Made by a program: the position numbers and the translations under genes
Shown here: positions 23,998 to 32,272 of the stretch, piece by piece
Position numbering within the stretch: position 1 is the stretch's first letter
How the letters are laid out: every line of letters begins with the position of its first letter
The notes under the pieces: model-generated
Seen by the model: the letters and a program-made list of their open reading frames with translations, nothing else
The model's database searches: none
Told to the model about the DNA's origin: nothing
Assembly: GCA_017303655.1 (NCBI GenBank)
Contig: JAFLCE010000021.1
Coordinates: 1 to 50,582, forward strand
Reading direction: 5' to 3'
From: Anaerolineae bacterium
Lineage (GTDB): Bacteria; Chloroflexota; Anaerolineae; Anaerolineales; Villigracilaceae
DNA: 50,582 nucleotides

Positions 23998-24375
23998 ATG
24001 GACAATCAATTCAGCCTCAGCCGCTTGCTCGTTTCCAATGGAACTTTCTGCTTCACAAACGGAATTATCTTAACCCTTGCCGCCAAACCGCTGGCAGATT
24101 TTCTTGACACCTTACCCATCGTGATGAGCATCCTAGGCATCGGATTGATCTTTTACGGGGCATTCGTTACCTATATGGCTACGCGTTTGATAATAACTAA
24201 AGGTTTCACTCTCTTCACCATCCTTGCCGATTCAGCTTGGGTTCTGCTCAGCATCCTGCTGCTTGTCCTACCCACCTTCAACTTCACAGCGGGTGCCAAA
24301 TGGGCAATCGGAATCACAGCGATCTGTGTTGATACATTCGCAACCCTACAATTCCTTGAATGGCGTAAGATGTGA
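23998..24375 (+). CDS. four-helix membrane protein of unknown function
   Basis: A 125-residue membrane protein with four predicted helices (about 15-33, 41-62, 72-92, 97-117). Starts at ATG 23998, preceded by AAGGAAA; the longer upstream frame runs through a repeat and was rejected. No function is recognised. Size and helix layout resemble the gene before it, and both probably belong to the operon starting at 23484. Confidence 0.65.
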   Translation: MDNQFSLSRLLVSNGTFCFTNGIILTLAAKPLADFLDTLPIVMSILGIGLIFYGAFVTYMATRLIITKGFTLFTILADSAWVLLSILLLVLPTFNFTAGAKWAIGITAICVDTFATLQFLEWRKM

Positions 24376-24394
24376 TTTCCCATTACTTCTCTGT

Positions 24395-24425
24395 AAATCT
24401 CCCGTCTGGAAGGATGGGAGATTTT
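24395..24425 (+). terminator. intrinsic terminator after the membrane-protein pair
   Basis: AAATCTCCC pairs with GGGAGATTT, extended by a few weaker pairs, and is followed by a T-rich run. It lies just before the next promoter. Confidence 0.75.
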
Positions 24426-24430
24426 TGTTT

Positions 24431-24439
24431 TGATATACT
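24431..24439 (+). promoter_or_regulatory. extended -10 promoter for a leaderless mRNA
   Basis: TGATATACT (TGn plus TATACT) ends nine bases before ATG 24449. No Shine-Dalgarno sequence is present. Confidence 0.55.
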
Positions 24440-24448
24440 TGCCAAATC

Positions 24449-24895
24449 ATGTTCAAACGCTTATCTGGTATCCTCATGCGCGGACATCAAGTGGCATCCC
24501 GTCCGTCAAAAGATTATCCATATAGTTCTTTAGAAAAACAAAAGCCGTATTTCAAAGCACTGGGGTTGGATCTATATGGATTCTTCAATGGGACCTTGAA
24601 CATCTCCATTGCGCCGCTGACGTTTGAGATGATTGCACCCGAATTCACCTTTCCGCTCGTTGAGTGGACTGACCTACACCCACCGGAGACGTTCTCGTTC
24701 TCGCGCTGCATGGTGATCTTTGAGGGAATAGAGTATCCCGGTTGGGTCTATTACCCGCACCCTGAAACCAAGAAAAATCATTTTCAAAACCCATCGCTGG
24801 TGGAAGTCATTGCCGTTCAGATTCCCAAAATTCAATATGGCGACTCACTCGATGTGGAACTTAATTTAAACGAGATCAAGGTTCAGGCTGGCTAA
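24449..24895 (+). CDS. hypothetical protein resembling DUF120 / CTP-dependent riboflavin kinase
   Basis: A 148-residue soluble protein. The order of short motifs recalls the archaeal DUF120 riboflavin kinase: a GH-Q-VAS segment near residue 12, an LG-x-DLYGFFNGTLNI turn (the GTLN motif typical of DUF120), a central variable region, and a C-terminal LVEVIA then a YGDSLDVELNL strand. If correct it would phosphorylate riboflavin with CTP or be a relative that lost this role; DUF120 proteins are uncommon in bacteria. Similarity is by eye only and the catalytic residues are not certain. Translated from a probable leaderless mRNA, as is its downstream neighbour. Confidence 0.45.
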   Translation: MFKRLSGILMRGHQVASRPSKDYPYSSLEKQKPYFKALGLDLYGFFNGTLNISIAPLTFEMIAPEFTFPLVEWTDLHPPETFSFSRCMVIFEGIEYPGWVYYPHPETKKNHFQNPSLVEVIAVQIPKIQYGDSLDVELNLNEIKVQAG

Positions 24896-24987
24896 AAGCC
24901 TAAGAGGGCTGCCATGTTTAGGTCCAGAATGAGGCGGGAACATCACCCAAAAGTTCTATTTGAGAAGAAAAATCTGTTCTCGTCGTG

Positions 24988-24993
24988 TACAAT
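24988..24993 (+). promoter_or_regulatory. -10 box for a leaderless metallophosphoesterase mRNA
   Basis: TACAAT ends nine bases before ATG 25003, with no Shine-Dalgarno sequence. Confidence 0.45.
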
Positions 24994-25002
24994 TAGATAA
25001 TT

Positions 25003-25743
25003 ATGCGCATTGGTTTTATTTCAGATATACACGGGAACTTTACAGCGCTCCAGGCAGTGTTGAAAGACATCAAGAAACAGAATGTCGACCAACTGGTTAG
25101 CTTGGGCGATACTGTCAGCTTGGGTCCGCAACCGCAAGAAGTGTTGAATGCACTGCGCGAGTGGAATGCCATTACGATCATGGGCAATCACGATCAGGCG
25201 ATTCTTGAGCCGGAAAAAGCACCCGACTTTGAGATCACAGAACATTTGATTCCTGATCTGTATTGGGGCTGCGAACAACTGACGCCGGAAGATTTTCAAT
25301 ACATTCGGTCTTTCAAAAACACCCACGCCTTTCATTTTGAACACGATATCAGCCTGCTTGCTTATCATGGCTCGCCGTTGTCTACTACGCATTTGGTGCT
25401 GGCAACCACCCCGGTTGAAACTCTACATCCTTACTTTGATGGACAGAGTGCGACGATCTTCATTGGCGGACATTCTCACATTCAAATGGAACGCCGGATC
25501 GGCAATAAGTTATTTTTGAATTCAGGCAGTGTGGGCAATGCTTTCGAATATGCCTTCTCCCCCGGCAACCCGCCCAAGCTGTTGCCGTGGGCAGAATATG
25601 CACTGGTGGAACAAACGGAAGATACACTGCATGTGGATCTGCGCAGGGTGTATTTTGATATTCCCAGTTTGTTGGCGCAGGTGCGCAAAAGCGATATGCC
25701 CGGCGCTGATTGGTGGTTTCGCCAATATCAAGACAAACTGTAG
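25003..25743 (+). CDS. YfcE-type metallophosphoesterase
   Basis: A 246-residue calcineurin-like phosphoesterase. Metal ligands appear in order: SDIHGN near the start (D8, H10), GDTVSLGP, MGNHDQ, YHGSP and GGHSHIQ. The C-terminal region (LNSGSVG, then WAEYALVE) fits the YfcE/MJ0936 group, which hydrolyses phosphodiesters with two divalent metals. The physiological substrate is not known. It stands alone, followed by a GC hairpin at 25761-25781. Confidence 0.88.
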   Translation: MRIGFISDIHGNFTALQAVLKDIKKQNVDQLVSLGDTVSLGPQPQEVLNALREWNAITIMGNHDQAILEPEKAPDFEITEHLIPDLYWGCEQLTPEDFQYIRSFKNTHAFHFEHDISLLAYHGSPLSTTHLVLATTPVETLHPYFDGQSATIFIGGHSHIQMERRIGNKLFLNSGSVGNAFEYAFSPGNPPKLLPWAEYALVEQTEDTLHVDLRRVYFDIPSLLAQVRKSDMPGADWWFRQYQDKL

Positions 25744-25760
25744 TACCGATCGTTTTGCTC

Positions 25761-25781
25761 AATGCGGCTTTTTGCCGCATT
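25761..25781 (+). terminator. GC hairpin after the metallophosphoesterase gene
   Basis: AATGCGGC and GCCGCATT flank a five-base T loop. It lies 17 bases after the stop, but the following T-run is weak, so termination efficiency is uncertain. Confidence 0.55.
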
Positions 25782-25857
25782 GTTGATTCATACATGTACT
25801 TGTAAGAAGTAAAAAATGCGTAATACACTTCATTGCACAACCTAAAGGAAAATTCAG

Positions 25858-27132
25858 ATGACAATTCATGTATTGAAAAACGCAAGGTTGATTGACGGCA
25901 CCGGCGCAAAGCCGATTGAACGTGCTGTCGTTGCAATTGAAAATGAGACCATCCTTTACGCTGGCAATGCCGAAGATTGGGTTCCGCCTGAAGTCAAGAC
26001 CATTCACGAACTTGATCTCACCGGTCGAACAATCATGCCCGGCTTAATCGACTGTCATGTGCATATCGCTGCTGAGTCCCTGCCAGATAGCACTATGGCG
26101 GGACCGTGGGGTTGGTCCACGCTGATTATGTTGAAGCATGCCCAAAATACCTTGTCTGCCGGGGTGACGACCATCCGCGATGTGGGCGGCAGACATCATT
26201 TGGAATTCTCGCTTCGCAAAGCCGTGGAAGCAGGCATGTTCGTTGCTCCGCGCATGTCACTGGCTGGGAAATTACTCTCGATCACTACGACGGGTACAGA
26301 ATGGTACGACGGGATGTATCGCGAAGCCGATGGCGTGGATGAAGTCCGCAAGGCAACACGGGAGCAATTAAAAGCCGGAGCCGATCTGATCAAAGTCCTT
26401 GCGACAGGCGCTGTCTTATCGCCAGGGGAAAAACCCGGCGCAGCTACATTTGAAATGGAAGAGATCCGCGCGGCGGTGGTGGAAGCCGCAAAAGTTGGCA
26501 AGATCGTGGCGGCTCATGCGCATGGCATCGAAGGGATTCGTAATGCAGTGGAAGCGGGTGCAAAGACCATTGAGCACGGCACCTATTTGCGAGAAGATGT
26601 ACGCGTCATGGAACGTATGGCAAAGGAGGAGATATTCCTCGTGCCCACCTTGAAAGCCGGATATGACGTTATTTATGGAGACCGACCGGGCATTCCCGAT
26701 TGGATCATGGAAAAAAGCAAAGAGACTCAAGAGCATGCCATGGCGTCTATTCGTAAAGCCTATCAAATGGGCGTGCCAATTGCGATGGGAACCGATGCCG
26801 CCACGCCGTATAACTTCCACGGTGAGAATGCGATGGAGTTGTATTACATGTCTGAGGCAGGCATCTCGACCATGGACTGTATCGTTGCTTCAACAAAGAA
26901 TGCGGCACGTGCCCTCGGTTGGGATTCGAAACTTGGCACACTCACAGCCGGAAAACTCGCTGACCTGATCGTAGTCGCGAAAAATCCGCTTGATGACTTG
27001 CGTTCTCTGGCAGACCGAAAAAATATAGAGTATGTGATGCAAGGCGGTAAATTCGTGGCGCGTCAGTTTAATGAGCCAAATGGCATCCCTGAAGAATTGC
27101 TGGCAGGCGCATGGATCTGCTGCGGATTTTGA
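25858..27132 (+). CDS. metal-dependent amidohydrolase (imidazolonepropionase/prolidase-like)
   Basis: A 424-residue amidohydrolase-superfamily enzyme with the small beta-sandwich at both ends and the metal-binding barrel between. Ligands are visible: DCHVHI (H67, H69), the bridging Lys in LIKVLATGA, AAHAHG, IEHGTY and GTDAATPYN. This pattern fits the subgroup that includes Xaa-Pro and Xaa-Arg dipeptidases and organophosphate acid anhydrolases, often annotated imidazolonepropionase-like. No signal peptide is present, so the enzyme is cytosolic. The natural substrate is unknown and no catabolic genes are adjacent. The start at 25858 follows AAAGGAAA. Confidence 0.88.
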   Translation: MTIHVLKNARLIDGTGAKPIERAVVAIENETILYAGNAEDWVPPEVKTIHELDLTGRTIMPGLIDCHVHIAAESLPDSTMAGPWGWSTLIMLKHAQNTLSAGVTTIRDVGGRHHLEFSLRKAVEAGMFVAPRMSLAGKLLSITTTGTEWYDGMYREADGVDEVRKATREQLKAGADLIKVLATGAVLSPGEKPGAATFEMEEIRAAVVEAAKVGKIVAAHAHGIEGIRNAVEAGAKTIEHGTYLREDVRVMERMAKEEIFLVPTLKAGYDVIYGDRPGIPDWIMEKSKETQEHAMASIRKAYQMGVPIAMGTDAATPYNFHGENAMELYYMSEAGISTMDCIVASTKNAARALGWDSKLGTLTAGKLADLIVVAKNPLDDLRSLADRKNIEYVMQGGKFVARQFNEPNGIPEELLAGAWICCGF

Positions 27133-27168
27133 TCTTAACCCCTGAACTCTTTTACCCGAGGTTACTCA

Positions 27169-28491
27169 ATGAAACGACTTTATCACTTCCTTTTAATCGG
27201 TTTTGTCTTGATGCTCGCCTGCTCCACGTTCACACCATCCACCTCAAGTGAAGATGGCTATCGATATGACAATCATCCCGATGCAAACAGTGCGGCAGTG
27301 GAGTTTCGTGCGCTCTCGCAGTGGGGCAAGACCAATATCACCTATTACTTTATCAACGGTACTCAAAAGATTTCGGGCAATGATGAGCAGGCAATCATCC
27401 GTGAAGCATTTTCGCTTTGGGCTGCTGCTTCATCATTGACCTTTACTGAAACCACATCACGCCAGGATGCCGATATCGTCATTGGCTGGGCAGAAGGCGA
27501 ACACGGCGACGGCGATCCATTTGATGGTCCTGGCGATGTATTGGCGCATGCCTCCTACCCCAACCCTTATGAGGATCGCCAAGTCTTCTTACACTTTGAT
27601 GATGCCGAACGATGGGTAAACAGCGCCTCACAAAACGTGGACCTGTTAACTGTCGCTGCCCATGAAATCGGTCATGCCCTCGGGCTGGGACACAGCGATG
27701 ACCCGAATGCCCTGATGTATCCATCTTATAGTGAGCCGCACCGCTTCCTTGGGCAGGATGATGTAGCAGGGATTCAATCACTATATGGTCTAGCAAGTGA
27801 AGCGCCATCCGCGCCGCAACTCCCCCAGCCGAATGAAAATCCACCACAAAGCCCGAAACAAGATTCAGATGGTGACGGCTTGGCAGACACCGATGAAACG
27901 CTCATCACCGGCACCGACTCGAAAAACCCCGACTCGGATAATGACGGCTTGGGCGACGGCGTGGAAGTTGTCAATCGTATGAATCCGCTGGATGCAGACA
28001 TGGACAAGGATGGGGCGAAAGACGGCGCAGAGATCGCCGCGGGCACGAATCCCTTGCTGCCAGATCAAGCGAATGGAGTGTCACCAGAACTTTCGAAAGA
28101 AGTGGGAGAGTTCCTCACCCAGGCGATCAAACTACAGATCGAAGCTTATAGAAAAGGCGATGCTTCTGTAGCGGCGAGCATTATGGCTGGAGACGTGCTG
28201 CAAACTTTGCAATCCGAGATCGACTCGCTCAACCAGCAAGGGCTGGTGGAAATTGCCGCGATTGATTATTACAAGAGTTATATTGACGGTATCCGCATCG
28301 TTAGCAATACTGAAATCCAAGTCAATACCTGCGAGGTATGGGCAACTCAGTTCTATCGTCGTTCAGATAGCGCTCTAGTGCAAAGCAACGACCCACAATT
28401 ATTGCCGCAGACTATTACGATTCAAAAGATCAATAACAATTGGTTCATCACCCAAGTGGAATTCTTCGATGCGCCCGCGTTTTGTAATTAA
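27169..28491 (+). CDS. lipid-anchored matrixin-type metalloprotease with thrombospondin type 3 repeats
   Basis: A 440-residue exported lipoprotein (signal ending LMLACS). Residues 60-205 are a matrixin/metzincin catalytic domain with the zinc motif HEIGHALGLGH (H165, E166, H169, H175) and the Met-turn at M183. Residues 228-300 contain acidic calcium-binding repeats of the thrombospondin type 3/dockerin kind (DSDGDGLAD, DSDNDGLGD, DADMDKDGAKD). The C-terminal 130 residues resemble an NTF2-like or other alpha/beta domain. It is likely a cell-surface protease; the target is unknown. The gene stands alone, with GAGG before its ATG. Confidence 0.88.
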   Translation: MKRLYHFLLIGFVLMLACSTFTPSTSSEDGYRYDNHPDANSAAVEFRALSQWGKTNITYYFINGTQKISGNDEQAIIREAFSLWAAASSLTFTETTSRQDADIVIGWAEGEHGDGDPFDGPGDVLAHASYPNPYEDRQVFLHFDDAERWVNSASQNVDLLTVAAHEIGHALGLGHSDDPNALMYPSYSEPHRFLGQDDVAGIQSLYGLASEAPSAPQLPQPNENPPQSPKQDSDGDGLADTDETLITGTDSKNPDSDNDGLGDGVEVVNRMNPLDADMDKDGAKDGAEIAAGTNPLLPDQANGVSPELSKEVGEFLTQAIKLQIEAYRKGDASVAASIMAGDVLQTLQSEIDSLNQQGLVEIAAIDYYKSYIDGIRIVSNTEIQVNTCEVWATQFYRRSDSALVQSNDPQLLPQTITIQKINNNWFITQVEFFDAPAFCN

Positions 28492-28504
28492 GTAACTCAT
28501 CTTA

Positions 28505-28546
28505 CGCGCTTTTACGCTCCCATAGGGTCTGTGACCCTGTGGCTAT
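28505..28546. repeat. AGGGTC-GACCCT hairpin repeat
   Basis: CATAGGGTC and GACCCTGTG flank a short loop. The surroundings (a GCGCTT-type start and the GACCCTG arm) match the repeat at 44336-44370, so both probably belong to one dispersed repeat family. Confidence 0.5.
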
Positions 28547-28547
28547 G

Positions 28548-29183
28548 TTATGGTGTTGAGGTTAGGGCAGGCATTTCACTAAGAATAATTAATGGCGGTT
28601 CGTCTAAGTGCGTTCGCCTCCACTCAATATGGTTTTTTAATTCCGCTGATCTTTGAAGAAAAATTCCAGAAGCAATTTTTTCTTGCACATCTTCAGGAAA
28701 CAACCTTTGAATATCAGAATCCCATGTTGAACCGTATACGGCGATTTCCACATCTTGAATGGCTCCATCTGTCTTGAAATAGATAACAGCTGGTTTACTT
28801 GCCACATACCCAGGGGCAGCACATACAGCCCACACATATACTTCCTGTTCAGATCGTCCCAATATATCCCACTCGCACAAAACTATTTCAACCGGAAATT
28901 TAGATACAAGCTTCTTTGCCAATTCTGTTTGATATTCCCTCCATCGTTCTACTTGAATCGCATCTGGTGTAAGGATCGGAGGTGGAGGTATTGTGGGTAT
29001 TAACGTCGCTTGGGGAGTTGCAGTAGGAATCACAGTAGGAGTTGGCAAAGCAGTTTGAGTGAGGGCGATATAGGTCTGCACGACTGCCATGGCTGTATTT
29101 TGCGCATCTACAGGAATAGCTGGGGAAGGTACACATCCTGCTAGAAAGATAAAGAGAAAGGCAATCTTGAATTGTATTTTCAT
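28548..29183 (-). CDS. exported lipoprotein of unknown function
   Basis: A 211-residue lipoprotein whose signal peptide ends in FLAGC (lipidated Cys near residue 17). A Thr/Pro-rich linker (TALPTPTVIPTATPQATLIP) precedes a mixed domain of about 140 residues with a CEWDILGRSEQEVYVWAVCA segment, which reads like a small secreted cystatin/NTF2-like fold. No family is recognised. The start at 29183 was chosen for AGGAG eight bases upstream; the 15 extra upstream codons have no support. The 303 bases between this gene and 29487 hold no recognisable gene, only short weak inverted repeats. Confidence 0.7.
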   Translation of the reverse strand: MKIQFKIAFLFIFLAGCVPSPAIPVDAQNTAMAVVQTYIALTQTALPTPTVIPTATPQATLIPTIPPPPILTPDAIQVERWREYQTELAKKLVSKFPVEIVLCEWDILGRSEQEVYVWAVCAAPGYVASKPAVIYFKTDGAIQDVEIAVYGSTWDSDIQRLFPEDVQEKIASGIFLQRSAELKNHIEWRRTHLDEPPLIILSEMPALTSTP

Positions 29184-29486
29184 ATTTTCCGCTCCTAGTT
29201 CAACCTTTGTCAGAAAAGGTAAATTCAATGGAAAACAACATTATGTGCAACCTGTTCTCTCTTTTCAAGTGACGTAAATCATAGAAATCGCATAAGGTGA
29301 GTTATTCACAGAAATTGACGCATCAAGCTAGGGCGTAAACTCAGGTTTGGGCGGGCAGACAAGCCCAAAGTCGGGTTGAGGCGAGGCTTCATCCAACCTT
29401 AAAAAATCGGCGAGTCGGCATTGGATGAAATGGAGTAAAATTATCCAGACCTTGCGATCCAATCTCTTTGCAGAAGGAAGGGCTGT

Positions 29487-30902
29487 ATGTTCGTCACAAA
29501 AAACCTTTATCAGAACGACGATCAATGGAAAGATGTTTCACTGGGTACCTCCGGCGAAACGACCATCGGCAAGTGGGGCTGTTTGCTGACCTCCGTTACC
29601 ATGATGCTGAATGGCATTGGGTATAACGAGACCCCCGTAACTGTCAACGATAAGATGAAAAAAGCTGGCGGTTTTCAGGGGGCGCTTTTTATTCCGAGCG
29701 TGCTGCCGTATGTGTGGCCCAATTGTACTTATCGCGATATGCAGCCTTGCGAAACCACCCCCGCCCCGATCGCGTTGATCGATGCCGCAGTGGCAGCCGG
29801 GAAGCCCGTGATCTTACAAGTAGATTGGAACAAACAACAGGGCATTCAAACCCATTTTGTTTTAGTGAAAGAAAAGAAAGGGGAAGATTATGTCATCTAC
29901 GACCCCTACAAATATGGCGGCGATGCGCCCGATAAAGATGTGCTCTTAACCACTCGCTATAAATACAACGGTGCCAAACTGGCAACCGAAATCAGCGCTG
30001 TGTTATGGTTCGAGAATTACAGCATTGCTGCGGCGGAACCTCCCAAGAAGACCACGTTGCCCGTCCCTGCCGATAAGTTGACTCTCTTTGCCGCTGAAGA
30101 TGATCTTGCCCTGCGAGCCGAGCCTTCGGTCACTGGCTTCCTTTGGAAGCGCATTATGTTGAACACTGAGCTGATCAGTCTGGAAGATAAAACCAAAGCC
30201 AAGGCGAAGATCGGTGTACAAGGACAGTGGATTCAGGTGCAAGACCCGCAAGGCGATCAGGGCTATGTAGCCGCTTGGTATGTTTCGGATAAAAAGGGAA
30301 CACCCGCCGCCTCAACTACCGCGCCCAAGCCTGGTACGGCTCCCACGCCGGGCAGCGCACCCAAACCGGGTACAGCTCCCTCCCCCAGTAAGCCCGCCAC
30401 AGCCCCAGTCCCTGCGGGCGCGTTGGCATTGATCCCCACCACCCAGGTGACCTTACGCAGCAAACCCATCGTGGCGCAAGACAATATCATCCGCTATGTG
30501 AGCACAACTGAACAACTTATCAGTCTTGAACCAGCAAATCAAGCCATTCCCAAAGTCGGCGTGGAAAATCAGTGGATCAAGGTCCGCGACGCAGGCAATA
30601 AGGAAGGCTATGTCGCCGCGTGGTTTGTTAAATACGTAGGCGGTTCCACGGCGCAAGCTAACAGCCAGACGGCTCCGGCAACGGGTGGTGCAATAAAAGT
30701 CCGCACGACGGCAGAAGCGGTCTCCCTCCGCAACCAAACAGTTGTGAGCGATGCGACTCTGATCAAGCGTGTGCCCATCGGCTATGAATTCACCATCACC
30801 GAAACCGGCGGCGAAAAGAAGATCGGCGCAAACAATCAGTGGATCAAGGTCAAGGATGCGACCCACGAAGGCTATATTGCCGCGTGGTTCGTGGCGCGAT
30901 AA
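29487..30902 (+). CDS. C39-like cysteine peptidase with three SH3b repeats
   Basis: A 471-residue protein. Residues 1-180 are a papain-like C39-family domain with a visible triad: C32 in WGCLLTSV, H123 in QTHFVLV and D139 in YDPYKYGG. Three bacterial SH3-type repeats follow (about 190-270, 310-385 and 395-471), each ending like QWIKVRD then GYVAAWFV. A Pro/Ala/Thr-rich linker (about 275-310) separates the first two. No signal peptide is seen, which is odd for SH3b proteins that normally bind cell wall. The SLATT-like gene starts 17 bases after the stop and the TIR/SLOG-like gene follows, so it is probably the first gene of the conflict-type operon. AGAAGGAAG precedes the start. Confidence 0.75.
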   Translation: MFVTKNLYQNDDQWKDVSLGTSGETTIGKWGCLLTSVTMMLNGIGYNETPVTVNDKMKKAGGFQGALFIPSVLPYVWPNCTYRDMQPCETTPAPIALIDAAVAAGKPVILQVDWNKQQGIQTHFVLVKEKKGEDYVIYDPYKYGGDAPDKDVLLTTRYKYNGAKLATEISAVLWFENYSIAAAEPPKKTTLPVPADKLTLFAAEDDLALRAEPSVTGFLWKRIMLNTELISLEDKTKAKAKIGVQGQWIQVQDPQGDQGYVAAWYVSDKKGTPAASTTAPKPGTAPTPGSAPKPGTAPSPSKPATAPVPAGALALIPTTQVTLRSKPIVAQDNIIRYVSTTEQLISLEPANQAIPKVGVENQWIKVRDAGNKEGYVAAWFVKYVGGSTAQANSQTAPATGGAIKVRTTAEAVSLRNQTVVSDATLIKRVPIGYEFTITETGGEKKIGANNQWIKVKDATHEGYIAAWFVAR

Positions 30903-30919
30903 CAGGCTGGAGAAAAAAC

Positions 30920-32242
30920 ATGGAATCTCAAAACAAAACCCCCATTCTCGAAGTCGCCTGGCGTAAGTTCGCCCAGTATGACGATGCATCGGTAATACGT
31001 ACAGCTGCTTTTACCAACCTTCGAAAATGGATTGCCATTTTCGGTGTATTAGCGACTCTTTTTTCCATTCTTACAGTAATGTATCCCGAAAGTTTTCCTC
31101 AAATTGGAGCGCTTGTACTTAAATTTCTTTTAATAGCATCGCCACTTATCGCTTCGGGTCTTGCAGCGTACACGAACGATGCGTTTGCGACTGGCGACTG
31201 GTTGGTAGCAAGGGCAGGCGCAGAAGAAATTCTCAAAGAAATTTATATTTATCGCACCATCCTTCGAGACAATCCAAAGCGCCGTGAATGGCTTGAAAAA
31301 CGTCTCGGCAAAATTCAACGTTCTGTTTACCGCGGCATGAATGGCGAATTGGCAATGAAAGCCTTTAAAGGCACATTGCCACCTGCACCCCGCTTTAATC
31401 CTAGCGACCCAAACTGCGACAACGGATTCTCGGATCTCACTGGGGATGAATATTATAAATTTCGCCTTGAAAATGAATTGAATTGGCATATCAAAAAAGT
31501 CAACCAGAAACAGGAAGAGAGAAATCGTCTTAAGATCTTAATCTTATCCCTAGGAATCCTTGGAGCAATTCTTGCAGCCAGCAGTGAAACAACTCTCTGG
31601 GTTGCGTTAGTAGCATCACTCACTACAGCTTTTCTTGGCTGGCAACAACTGAAGAATCTCGAATTGGTCGTCAAGAACTACAGCAAGGTCATCATTGAGC
31701 TGGGCATCATCTCAGACCATTGGAAGAACCTCGAAGCCGAAGAACGCACACAGACCGAAGTCAACCGCATGGTGCGCGCCACCGAAGACATGTTGTGGAG
31801 CCGCAACGTGGAATACATCAAAGCCATGCAGGAAGCGCTCAAGGACTCTAGCTTGGATGAAGAAGCCAAACTCATCAACAACGTCATTCAAGAACAGCGT
31901 GAAGCCGATCAACGCTTCCGCCAATCAATGACAGATGCAGTCGTCAACCAAACCCGCGAGGTCATGGACGACGTCCAAAAAGACCTAAGTGAACAGTTCG
32001 AGCAGATCCTCGGCACATTGGCAGAAGAAGCCTCCTCCGACGTGGTACAAGCAGAACTGGCAGCCATGCGCGAGTCGCTCCAGGAATTCTCAGAACAGAT
32101 CGCCCAACGCCTCGGGTTGACCAATTCCCTGCAGACCATCGCTGAACAATTCAAGGACGTGGACGTCAGCGGCGATACACCTCGCGGTGTGTTGAACGAT
32201 CTGCTTTCGCGTTATCCCAAAACCAGCGAAGTCAAAGGCTGA
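30920..32242 (+). CDS. SLATT/DUF4231-like membrane effector
   Basis: A 440-residue protein with two transmembrane hairpins (helices at about 36-55 and 63-83, then 204-221 and 226-243) and a long helical, coiled-coil C-terminus (about 245-440). The N-terminal half, with the segment TGDWLVARAGAEEILKEIYI after the first hairpin and a Tyr/Asn-rich loop, fits the SLATT/DUF4231 group. SLATT proteins are predicted 2-TM effectors that respond to nucleotide signals detected by SLOG or TIR-type partners and may permeabilise the membrane. The start at 30920 was preferred to the longer frame that overlaps the previous gene. The partner carrying a SLOG-like domain starts 30 bases downstream. Confidence 0.65.
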   Translation: MESQNKTPILEVAWRKFAQYDDASVIRTAAFTNLRKWIAIFGVLATLFSILTVMYPESFPQIGALVLKFLLIASPLIASGLAAYTNDAFATGDWLVARAGAEEILKEIYIYRTILRDNPKRREWLEKRLGKIQRSVYRGMNGELAMKAFKGTLPPAPRFNPSDPNCDNGFSDLTGDEYYKFRLENELNWHIKKVNQKQEERNRLKILILSLGILGAILAASSETTLWVALVASLTTAFLGWQQLKNLELVVKNYSKVIIELGIISDHWKNLEAEERTQTEVNRMVRATEDMLWSRNVEYIKAMQEALKDSSLDEEAKLINNVIQEQREADQRFRQSMTDAVVNQTREVMDDVQKDLSEQFEQILGTLAEEASSDVVQAELAAMRESLQEFSEQIAQRLGLTNSLQTIAEQFKDVDVSGDTPRGVLNDLLSRYPKTSEVKG

Positions 32243-32272
32243 ATCCACCCACCCGTGCCACAGGAGCCTCCC

